DNA of 5,916 nt, taken from Roseovarius sp. UBA3070. GTDB taxonomy: Bacteria; Pseudomonadota; Alphaproteobacteria; Rhodobacterales; Rhodobacteraceae. Made by a program: the position numbers and the translations under genes. Positions 1 to 5,545 of this stretch are shown here, one piece after another (the first letter of the stretch is position 1; each line of letters opens with the position of its first letter). Location: positions 1 to 5,916 of the forward strand of contig DFBW01000240.1 in the NCBI GenBank assembly GCA_002366775.1. The letters are read 5' to 3'. The notes under the pieces were generated by a model, which was not told where the DNA came from, did not search any database, and saw only the letters and a program-made list of their open reading frames with translations.

Positions 1-1
1 T

Positions 2-232
2 ATCCCCGAGGTCATCGAAGTCAGCCTTGCTGGTCTGGACATTGGCGACAACGTTACCATCTCGGACATCAAGTTGCCTGAAGGCGCCAAACCCACGATT
101 GATCGTGATTTCATGATCTGTAACGTGACCGCACCTTCGGCCTTGAAATCTGAGGATGACGAGGACGCCGATGCGGATGTCGAAGTGCCAACTGTTGGCG
201 AAGCCGAAGAGGCAGAGGGCAGCGAAGATTAA
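2..232 (+). CDS. rplY: 50S ribosomal protein L25 (TL5/Ctc type), 3' part only
   Basis: This is the C-terminal 76 residues of a long-form L25, the protein that binds 5S rRNA in the central protuberance of the large ribosomal subunit; the N-terminal RNA-binding domain lies left of the window. The visible part opens with [18 protein letters not shown] and continues with [11 protein letters not shown], which matches the second beta-domain of the TL5/Ctc family. That domain is absent from the short E. coli L25. The last 30 or so residues are very acidic (Glu/Asp runs interrupted by Ala and Val), as is usual for the tail of alphaproteobacterial L25. The gene ends in TAA and is followed after about 30 bases by a strong intrinsic terminator. 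Assignment rests on the family-typical sequence and on pth lying downstream on the same strand, a common neighbour of this gene. Confidence 0.93.
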   Translation: MPEVIEVSLAGLDIGDNVTISDIKLPEGAKPTIDRDFMICNVTAPSALKSEDDEDADADVEVPTVGEAEEAEGSED

Positions 233-262
233 TCTTCCTTCCTTGCTTGTTTGAGAGTTTAG

Positions 263-292
263 AAAGGCGTGCCTTAACGGGCGCGCCTTTTT
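263..292 (+). terminator. Rho-independent terminator of the L25 gene
   Basis: The stem is 263-273 (AAAGGCGTGCC) paired with 280-290 (GGCGCGCCTTT), 11 base pairs with one G-T wobble, around a six-base loop (TTAACG). It runs into a T tract at 288-292. It lies about 30 bases after the L25 stop codon, so it should end that transcript and separate it from the downstream genes. Confidence 0.9.
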
Positions 293-299
293 CAATGCA

Positions 300-479
300 T
301 TGGCCCCCCGCGTTTGGCTTTGCAGGAAATACCATGAGCGCGCCAGCCTGATCTCGATTGCAGGCGATTGCCCGAACATCACAATGAGTGTGGCCAATGA
401 TGATGAAGACGGCCGCGGGATCACTGTTGTGGCCCGTATCCGCACCTATGGCGACCGCGGGGTGCAGATCCTGGGGTAA
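300..479 (+). pseudogene. Possible decayed gene remnant, unidentified
   Basis: A 59-codon open stretch from a TTG at 300 to TAA at 477-479. About 70 percent of its codons end in G or C, like the real genes here, and it reads as plausible protein: ISIAGDCPNITMSVANDD followed by GITVVARIRTYGDRGVQIL. There is no convincing start codon: the only in-frame ATG (384) would leave 31 residues and has no Shine-Dalgarno sequence. A second frame, opening with ATG at 296, encodes MHWPPAFGFAGNT and ends near 353 close to where the first frame becomes protein-like, so one frameshift could join the two. It sits just beyond the L25 terminator and converges with the methyltransferase gene. I do not recognise the family. 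It may be the 3' end of a lost gene, or chance. Confidence 0.28.
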
Positions 480-498
480 CAACGCCAAGCCGCGGGGT

Positions 499-1182
499 TC
501 AATCTGCGTGACGCAGCCGACGGAAGCCCAGAATACGGCCCCTGGATGACCCCGGATCATAGGTCAGGCCCGAGGTGGACATGCAGTCGACGATCTTTTT
601 GATCACTGTGTCGGGGTATTGTCGCGGGTGCAGTTCCATCATCACGCTGCGGACATGGCGTGGCCATTTTCGCTCAAACAGATGGGCTTCGGCGCCTTCG
701 ATATCCATGATCACCACATGTGGGCGATGTTCGCCCAATAAGCTGTGCAGTTGCATCATGGGCACGTCCACCACCGCATCTGGGTCTGAATCCACACCCG
801 CCAGCCGGGCCGCCCAAAAGGAGGTCTTGCGCTCAAAAGCAATCGTTGGCTCGGTATCTTCCAGCCCCGTCACAGCACCATGGATGAGCGTTGTGGCCTG
901 ATACCCATTGCGATCCAGATTGGCACGAATCACCGGGATCATATCGGGGTTGGCCTCAACCGTGACCACGTTTTCGGGGCCGGTGATGGCCGCACTGAGC
1001 GAGGCAATATAGCCGATGCCAGACCCAAATTCGAGCACTCGGTTGCCTGCCCGCACTCTTGCTTTTACGCCCGCCGCCTCATGGGCCTCATACTCGCCCG
1101 ACGTCAGTTTGGCGGCTATTTTGTCGTTCAGGATATGGTCCGGGACGTCCAGTTGAACGCCATTAACCTCAAATTTTGCCAT
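499..1182 (-). CDS. FkbM-family SAM-dependent methyltransferase
   Basis: A 227-residue cytoplasmic class I methyltransferase of the FkbM type, a family that usually O-methylates sugars, polyketides or other small acceptors; the substrate here is unknown. The SAM-binding motif I is VLEFGSGIGYIA at residues 49-60, followed by the acidic strand-2 end VTVEAN (73-78). The family-typical DIEGAE lies at 160-165 and MELHP at 182-186. There is no signal peptide or membrane segment. The ATG at 1182 is preferred because GGAAAG precedes it by about 12 bases and the fold starts just after. A TTG 14 codons upstream (1224) is possible but has no ribosome site. The gene is on the minus strand between L25 and pth, transcribed away from pth, with no same-strand partner in view. 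This suggests an independently transcribed accessory gene. Family confidence is high; substrate is not inferable. Confidence 0.87.
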   Translation of the reverse strand: MAKFEVNGVQLDVPDHILNDKIAAKLTSGEYEAHEAAGVKARVRAGNRVLEFGSGIGYIASLSAAITGPENVVTVEANPDMIPVIRANLDRNGYQATTLIHGAVTGLEDTEPTIAFERKTSFWAARLAGVDSDPDAVVDVPMMQLHSLLGEHRPHVVIMDIEGAEAHLFERKWPRHVRSVMMELHPRQYPDTVIKKIVDCMSTSGLTYDPGSSRGRILGFRRLRHAD

Positions 1183-1377
1183 GTTGACCGGGTTCTTTCC
1201 GTGATTGATTCTATCTGCGGCCAAGCGTAGACCAGCTTAACCAAAATGTTTCGGGTATAGGTTGGGCCACAACTTTAGTTCGAAACACGCACAACGATCA
1301 ATCGACTTGGGTGTTTGGGCATGTTGCCAGATTTGGATGGCACCGCCGAAACGCCTTAATGAACGGAAGCCATCACG

Positions 1378-2058
1378 ATGCAGCTCTTTGTGGGTTTGGG
1401 AAATCCGGGCGCGAAATACGCCCATAACCGGCACAATATCGGGTTCATGGCCCTGGATCAGATCGCCGCAGATCATGGCTTTGGCCCGTGGAAGTCCAAA
1501 TTTCAGGGGCAGATTTGCGAAGGCCGACTTGGGTCTGACAAAGTGATGTTGCTAAAACCTGAAACCTTCATGAACCTGTCGGGCCAATCCGTGGGCGAGG
1601 CGATGCGGTTTTACAAGCTCACGCCCGCCGATGTAACCGTGTTTCATGACGAGATTGACCTGGCCCCCGCCAAGCTGCGCGTCAAACAGGGCGGCGGGCA
1701 TGCGGGCCACAATGGGTTGCGCTCGGTGCACCAACATATTGGGCCAGAGTATCAACGTGTGCGTCTTGGTGTGGGCCATCCGGGCCGAAAAGAGGCGGTG
1801 CCGCATTTCGTGCTTCAGGATTTTGCCAAGGCGGATGCCGGTTGGTTAGATGATTTACTGCGCGGCATTGGCGATGGGGCACCACATCTGGCCAATGGCG
1901 CGCCTGACAAGTTTCTGAATGCGGTGGGCTTGCGATTGACCCCGGCGCGATCGTCAAAATCCGCGCCCGCCAAAGCGAAGCCGGCCGTAAAGCCGGATGA
2001 GCCGCCCACCCCGGATGAACGCAACCCGATGCAAAAGCTGATGGACAAGTTCCGTTAA
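1378..2058 (+). CDS. pth: Peptidyl-tRNA hydrolase
   Basis: A 226-residue cytoplasmic enzyme that cleaves the ester bond of peptidyl-tRNAs dropped by ribosomes and recycles the tRNA; normally essential in bacteria. The signatures are all present: VGLGNPGAKYAHNRHNIGF at residues 5-23, with the substrate-binding Asn9 and catalytic His19; KPETFMNLSG (60-69) with Asn66; HDEIDL (90-95) with Asp91; and GGGHAGHNGLRS (105-116) with Asn112. The catalytic core ends near residue 182. The rest is an Ala/Lys/Pro-rich tail finishing in NPMQKLMDKFR. This tail makes it longer than the E. coli enzyme (194 residues) but is usual in Rhodobacteraceae. GGAAG lies about 8 bases before the ATG. The methyltransferase gene is divergent, about 195 bases away, so a promoter for pth should lie in 1183-1377; I could not pick a convincing one. 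Confidence 0.97.
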   Translation: MQLFVGLGNPGAKYAHNRHNIGFMALDQIAADHGFGPWKSKFQGQICEGRLGSDKVMLLKPETFMNLSGQSVGEAMRFYKLTPADVTVFHDEIDLAPAKLRVKQGGGHAGHNGLRSVHQHIGPEYQRVRLGVGHPGRKEAVPHFVLQDFAKADAGWLDDLLRGIGDGAPHLANGAPDKFLNAVGLRLTPARSSKSAPAKAKPAVKPDEPPTPDERNPMQKLMDKFR

Positions 2059-2117
2059 GCGCCGCTGCGTCAGGCTTGCGCTATCCCCCCAATGAGTGCT
2101 TGTCTAAGCCACAACAT

Positions 2118-2125
2118 AGGAGGGG
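2118..2125 (+). promoter_or_regulatory. Strong ribosome binding site that fixes the serine hydrolase start
   Basis: AGGAGGGG ends four bases before the ATG at 2130 (the AGGAGG core ends six bases before it). The reading frame is open further upstream (to about 2076), but no upstream start has a comparable site, so translation should begin at 2130. Confidence 0.85.
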
Positions 2126-2129
2126 TGAC

Positions 2130-3293
2130 ATGCGGCGTTTTCTAAAATGGTTTTTTCGGGGCCTAATAATTCTAGGCCTGATCATCCTGTGTCTGGCGCT
2201 ATGGAAGCGCGAAGAGCTGACCCGTCTGATGGCCGTGAACAGCCTGTTCTCCGAAGACAAGATCGTGATGAACTTCTCGCATATGGATGCGGCCTTTCTG
2301 ACGGTTGATGTGCCGCGTGGTGATGGCCCGAAAAGTGAGCTGCCCAAAGGCCCCGACGCCGACCTGCCTGCAATGACCCAGCAATGGATCAAGGACCGCT
2401 CTGTGACGTCATTGCTTGTGCTTCAAGGTGGGCAGATCGTGCACGAAAGCTATCATTTGGGCACAAGCCCCGAGGATCGTCGCATCAGCTGGTCCATGGC
2501 CAAAAGCTATCTGTCGGCCTTAATGGGAATTCTCGTGGCCGAGGGTGAGATTGCGTCACTTGATGATCAGGTCACCACTTATGCGCCCCTACTGAAGGGC
2601 AGCGCTTATAGCGGCGCTACGATCCGAAATGTCTTGCAAATGGAAAGCGGCATCACCTTCAACGAGGATTACCTGGATTACGATTCCGACATCAACCGCA
2701 TGGGCCGTGTGCTGGCTCTGGGCGGCACATTGGACGGTTTTGCCGCCAGCCTGAAGGGGCGGGACAATGACCCTGGTACAGACTGGCAATATGTCTCGAT
2801 CGACACCCATGTGATCGGCATGGTCATTCGCGGGGCCACCGGGCGCGATATCCCATCACTATTGTCCGAGAAGATCATCCAACCACTGGGGCTGGAAGAA
2901 TCCCCCTATTACGTCACCGATGGTGAGGGCATCGCCTTTGTGCTGGGTGGGTTGAACATGCGCACACGAGATTATGCGCGCTTTGGGCTGATGTTTGAAC
3001 AAAACGGGCGTTACGGCGACACTCAGATTGTGCCCTCGGGGTGGGTCATCGCCTCCACCCGACCCAGCGCACAAACCACGGCTGAGGAAACCGGCTATGG
3101 ATATCAATGGTGGATCCCGCTGGGGGCACAGGACGGGCAGTTCATGGCGCGCGGGATCTATGGGCAATATATCTATATTGATCAGGCCCGCGATGTGGTG
3201 ATTGTGACCACGGCGGGGGATCGGATGTTTCGTGAGCCCGGTGTGAATGATGCCAATGTTGCCATGTTCCGATTGATTGCTGAGGGCCTTTGA
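2130..3293 (+). CDS. Membrane-anchored serine hydrolase, class C beta-lactamase / NylB-like fold
   Basis: A 387-residue protein. Residues 1-10 are basic and aromatic (MRRFLKWFFR) and residues 11-24 are a hydrophobic segment, giving an N-terminal anchor or uncleaved signal with the catalytic domain in the periplasm. Cys21 follows Leu-Ile-Ile-Leu, which is not a proper lipobox. The active-site SxxK motif is SMAK at 122-125, in the context RRISWSMAKSY. Tyr221-Val-Ser223 is the YxN/YxS equivalent, 99 residues later. GIYGQ (342-346) sits where the KTG-like third motif is expected. This arrangement (Ser, Lys, Tyr) resembles 6-aminohexanoate-dimer hydrolase and related esterases/amidases rather than true cephalosporinases. 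The substrate is unknown; antibiotic resistance should not be assumed. The gene starts 71 bases after pth and ends 33 bases before the DUF2237 gene, all on one strand with no terminator seen between them, so co-transcription is plausible. Confidence 0.88.
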   Translation: MRRFLKWFFRGLIILGLIILCLALWKREELTRLMAVNSLFSEDKIVMNFSHMDAAFLTVDVPRGDGPKSELPKGPDADLPAMTQQWIKDRSVTSLLVLQGGQIVHESYHLGTSPEDRRISWSMAKSYLSALMGILVAEGEIASLDDQVTTYAPLLKGSAYSGATIRNVLQMESGITFNEDYLDYDSDINRMGRVLALGGTLDGFAASLKGRDNDPGTDWQYVSIDTHVIGMVIRGATGRDIPSLLSEKIIQPLGLEESPYYVTDGEGIAFVLGGLNMRTRDYARFGLMFEQNGRYGDTQIVPSGWVIASTRPSAQTTAEETGYGYQWWIPLGAQDGQFMARGIYGQYIYIDQARDVVIVTTAGDRMFREPGVNDANVAMFRLIAEGL

Positions 3294-3310
3294 GGTCATA
3301 ATTGCCTTTG

Positions 3311-3316
3311 AAGGAG
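3311..3316 (+). promoter_or_regulatory. Ribosome binding site of the DUF2237 gene
   Basis: AAGGAG lies 7 bases before a GTG (3324) and 10 bases before an ATG (3327), in the same frame. Either could be used. I chose the ATG because the family usually begins shortly before the NVLG motif; the difference is one residue. Confidence 0.7.
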
Positions 3317-3326
3317 CGCGTTTGTG

Positions 3327-3698
3327 ATGGAAAAGCTGCAATCTATCAATGTACTGGGAAGCGAGTTGGCGATCTGCTCCATGGACCCGATGACCGGGTT
3401 TTTCCGAAATGGGGCATGTGATACCTGTTCGGAGGATCGCGGCAGTCACACGGTTTGTGCTGTGATGACAGCCGAGTTTCTGGCCTATTCCAAATATGTC
3501 GGCAATGATCTTTCCACATCCCGGCCTGAGGTCGGCTTTGTTGGCCTTACCCCCGGTGATCAATGGTGTCTGTGTGCCGCGCGTTTCTTGCAAGCCCATG
3601 ACGAAGGCTGCGCCCCCAAAGTGAACCTCGCCGCAACGCATGAGCGCGCTTTGGATGTTATCCCGTTGGCCGTGTTGAAAGAACACGCTGAGCAATAG
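3327..3698 (+). CDS. DUF2237 family protein
   Basis: A 123-residue soluble protein of the DUF2237 (COG3651) family, full length for that family, with no established biochemical function. Conserved blocks visible in order are NVLG (8-11), SMDPMTGFFRNGACDTC (18-34), GSHTVCAVMT (39-48), GNDLS (59-63), GFVGLTPGDQWCLCA (70-84) and ATHERAL (103-109). The cysteines at 17, 31, 34, 44, 81, 83 and 95 and the His at 41 are suggestive of metal or redox chemistry, but that is inference. There is no signal peptide. It follows the serine hydrolase by 33 bases and is probably in the same transcript. The stop is TAG. Unusually, the frame stays open for 76 more codons after it (to TGA at 3927), although the family normally ends here. 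Confidence 0.92.
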   Translation: MEKLQSINVLGSELAICSMDPMTGFFRNGACDTCSEDRGSHTVCAVMTAEFLAYSKYVGNDLSTSRPEVGFVGLTPGDQWCLCAARFLQAHDEGCAPKVNLAATHERALDVIPLAVLKEHAEQ

Positions 3699-3945
3699 GG
3701 GTATCCTTGGCTTCAACCGCTCGGGCTTTGTCATAATCAATGTCACAAAATTCTGCGCGCGATTGGCTTGAACAAAAGACCCAAGATTACCCCAGATTTG
3801 GATGTGATCCAGCCAGGTTTGATTGACCAAACCCATTCGATTGAGCGTGTCGTCAAGGCAGTTGGCCTTGATCAGATCGCCTTTGAGGGCTCCGACAGTC
3901 TGGATGATCCCGGTGCAGTTTTTGAATGAGGTGTCGTAATTTGCC

Positions 3946-3974
3946 TTGAGTGTGATGTTATAACATCTTAATGA
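3946..3974 (+). promoter_or_regulatory. Possible sigma-70-type promoter for the porin-like gene
   Basis: TTGAGT (3946-3951) and TAATGA (3969-3974) are 17 bases apart and could act as -35 and -10 boxes. The -10 match is weak. If correct, the 14-base palindrome would fill the spacer and the second dyad would overlap the -10 box and run toward the transcription start. This is a reading of the sequence only. Confidence 0.3.
3954..3967. promoter_or_regulatory. Perfect 14-base palindrome, operator candidate
   Basis: GATGTTATAACATC is identical to its own reverse complement and lies 57 bases before the ATG of the porin-like gene. Its length, AT-rich centre and position fit the binding site of a dimeric regulator. 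I cannot assign it to a known regulator. Confidence 0.55.
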
Positions 3975-3986
3975 GAGAATCTCTCA
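3972..3986. promoter_or_regulatory. Second perfect dyad (7-1-7), operator candidate
   Basis: TGAGAGA, a single A, then TCTCTCA: two perfect 7-base arms around one central base. It begins four bases after the first palindrome and lies 37 bases before the porin-like start codon. It could be a second regulator site. As a hairpin it would have almost no loop, so a DNA-binding site is more likely than an RNA structure. Confidence 0.5.
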
Positions 3987-4023
3987 CAACGGACACTCAA
4001 TCCTCGAAACAATTGGAAAACTA

Positions 4024-5040
4024 ATGAACAAGACACTTGCACTCTCCACGCTATCTGGCCTCTTGCTGGCTGGCGGACACGCAGCAAAGGCTGAAGATGC
4101 CCCTTTCACATGGGAAGGCAGTATCGAGATCGGCGTAGACAGCACCATAGACTCAACCGATCCCACAGCCGAACTGACCGATGTCTACCTCACTGTTGAG
4201 GGCGCGTTTGAAGCGGCACTTGGCGGCGGGGTTTCGGCTTTTGGTGGACTGACGCTTGAATCAATGACCGGTGCCGCCGATGACCGCGCCTTTGAGGACA
4301 TTGGTCTTTATGTCAGTGAGTTGGGTCTGCGGTTCAGCTTTGCTGATACCACGATCTCGGCGGGTAAAATCAGCCCGACCTTTGCAAAAGCCTGGGACGA
4401 AGCACCGGGGTTTTATGGCACGTCTTTGGCCGAGGATTACGAACTGGCAGAAATGCTGGGGGCCATGGTGGAAACGCCGCTGGGCCAATCAGCGGGCACA
4501 TTGTCGTTTGCTGCGTTTTATGCCGACACAACGATCCTCAGCGACAGCGTGTTTGAAGAACGTGGGCAAAACAACACCATCTTTGGCGGTGCGGGCAACA
4601 CGGGTGAGCTGAACAACTTTGCCATCCAGTGGGATCAGAGCTTTGGTGACACTGGCGTATGGATTGGCGCGCGCTTTCTGAGCAAAGGCACTGGGGATGC
4701 GTCTGACGAAACCGGCGTTGTTGCCGGTGTCAGCCATGATTTTGGCAATGGGTTTGCCATGTTGGGTGAAGTCGCCCATTTTGATGGCTTCGGTGGCAGC
4801 CCTGATGATGCCACTTACGCCATGCTGGGCGGCAGCTATGCGATGGGTGATTGGACCTTCTCGGCCACGGGCACCATGATTGAGAATTCGGCGACGGGCC
4901 GCGATCATATGTTTGCGGTTGGTTTGGACCGCAGCTTTGCCAATGATATTGAGCTTAACCTGGGCATCGCACGGTTTGACGTCTTGGGGGATAATGCCAC
5001 CGCGATTGGCGCCGCGATTGTGATCCCGTTGGGAGGGTGA
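4024..5040 (+). CDS. Outer-membrane beta-barrel (porin-like) protein
   Basis: A 338-residue exported protein. Residues 1-23 form a signal peptide: Lys3, a hydrophobic core of Leu/Ala/Gly, and cleavage expected after AKA (21-23). The mature part has no cysteine, is acidic, and is rich in Gly, Ala, Asp, Ser and Thr. It shows repeated alternating amphipathic strands separated by Asp/Gly-rich turns, for example ELGLRFSFADTTISAGKI, TGVWIGARFLSKG and WTFSATGTM. This is the pattern of a porin-like barrel of about this size in alphaproteobacteria. The ATG is preceded by GGAAAA six or so bases upstream. The chain ends in IVIPLGG rather than the terminal Phe/Trp typical of barrel proteins. Two palindromes upstream suggest regulated expression. 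A DUF1513 relic begins within ten bases of the stop. The solute is unknown; a non-porin barrel is possible. Confidence 0.75.
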   Translation: MNKTLALSTLSGLLLAGGHAAKAEDAPFTWEGSIEIGVDSTIDSTDPTAELTDVYLTVEGAFEAALGGGVSAFGGLTLESMTGAADDRAFEDIGLYVSELGLRFSFADTTISAGKISPTFAKAWDEAPGFYGTSLAEDYELAEMLGAMVETPLGQSAGTLSFAAFYADTTILSDSVFEERGQNNTIFGGAGNTGELNNFAIQWDQSFGDTGVWIGARFLSKGTGDASDETGVVAGVSHDFGNGFAMLGEVAHFDGFGGSPDDATYAMLGGSYAMGDWTFSATGTMIENSATGRDHMFAVGLDRSFANDIELNLGIARFDVLGDNATAIGAAIVIPLGG

Positions 5041-5048
5041 ATAATTGA

Positions 5049-5512
5049 GTGTCTGTCACTGTCAGCCCATATCGCACGGAAAATTCAATTCGTCACGTTG
5101 CAGTTTCAACATCCGGTGACGTTGCGATTGGGATGCAATGGCAGAGAGTGGATGTTGCCCCTTCTTTGGTCGGCCTGCATCAGCGTGGACACGATATCCG
5201 ATTGGGGGCAACATCTATTGAGCAGTTGCAAGCCATGAAAGGCTACATTGGAAGCGTCGCATTTGCACATGATCAAACACATGTTGTCGCTACCTCCCCA
5301 AGGGGGAACCTTGTTCAGGGCTGCGCGCCAGTGATGGGGCTGAAATACGAAGCCTAAACATTGAAGATCCAAGCGGTGTCGTAGCGTCTGGCGATGGCTT
5401 TGTCGTTGCTTCAGGAACCGGAAATATTTGCGGTGTGTCCGGCAGGGCGGGCAAATTTTGCTTTCTCGCGCTGAGAAGTTCCGCCATCCTTGCGTCAAAG
5501 CTATGTGTGTGA
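5049..5512 (+). pseudogene. Truncated and frameshifted DUF1513 relic
   Basis: Only the C-terminal part of a DUF1513 protein (an exported beta-propeller-like family, normally about 350 residues) remains. Frame 1 runs from 5049 to 5318 and contains the family-typical NSIRHVAVS, GDVAIGMQWQ, LVGLHQRG, MKGYIGSVAFA and VVATSPRGNLVQ. At about 5318-5321 the homology moves to another frame, consistent with loss of one base. It resumes as ASDGAEIRSLNIEDPSGVVA and GDGFVVASGTG up to about 5430, and that frame stops at 5510-5512. The first 200 or so residues, including the signal peptide, are missing, and the expected C-terminal end is not recognisable. No ribosome site or plausible start exists. In other Proteobacteria this family closes an imelysin/di-haem oxidoreductase operon linked to iron, which is absent here. 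Confidence 0.8.
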
Positions 5513-5545
5513 CGCGTGGGCGCAGGCAATGAAAAGGGCGATCAA

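Larger units (their letters stand above)
3699..4023. other. 325-base stretch without a confident gene; possible coding remnant plus promoter region
   Basis: From 3699 to 3929 the frame of the DUF2237 gene stays open past its stop for 76 codons. The right half of this reads like protein (DLDVIQPGLIDQTHSIERVV, then KAVGLDQIAFEGSDSLDD) and has many G-first codons. The opposite strand is also open from about 3983 leftwards, but that frame mirrors the plus frame codon for codon and has no ATG before 3836. No start codon or ribosome site supports an independent gene on either strand, and I do not recognise a family. No terminator hairpin is apparent after the DUF2237 gene. The last 95 bases hold a promoter/operator region for the porin-like gene. 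Confidence 0.5.

Noticed and set aside
111..560. Minus-strand open frame of 149 codons
   Set aside because: It runs antisense to the L25 gene, crosses the L25 terminator and overlaps the methyltransferase; its composition is not protein-like.
880..1230. Plus-strand open frame of 116 codons opposite the methyltransferase
   Set aside because: The minus-strand frame carries clear methyltransferase motifs, so this is an antisense shadow.
2130..3293. True class C beta-lactamase (antibiotic resistance gene)
   Set aside because: The SMAK and GIYGQ motifs and the membrane anchor fit the broad NylB/esterase side of the fold; no canonical KTG motif is present.
2859..3983. Long minus-strand open frame opposite the serine hydrolase end and the DUF2237 gene
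   Set aside because: It lies codon-for-codon opposite two well-supported plus-strand genes and has no ribosome site or recognisable family; it is a mirror-frame shadow.
5049..5357. Intact 102-residue small protein after the porin-like gene
   Set aside because: Its sequence is an internal piece of DUF1513, the homology continues in another frame, and there is no ribosome site, so it was called a pseudogene instead.
5459..5469. GCAAA-T-TTTGC symmetry as a terminator or operator
   Set aside because: Short arms, no T tract, and it lies within relic DNA; expected by chance.
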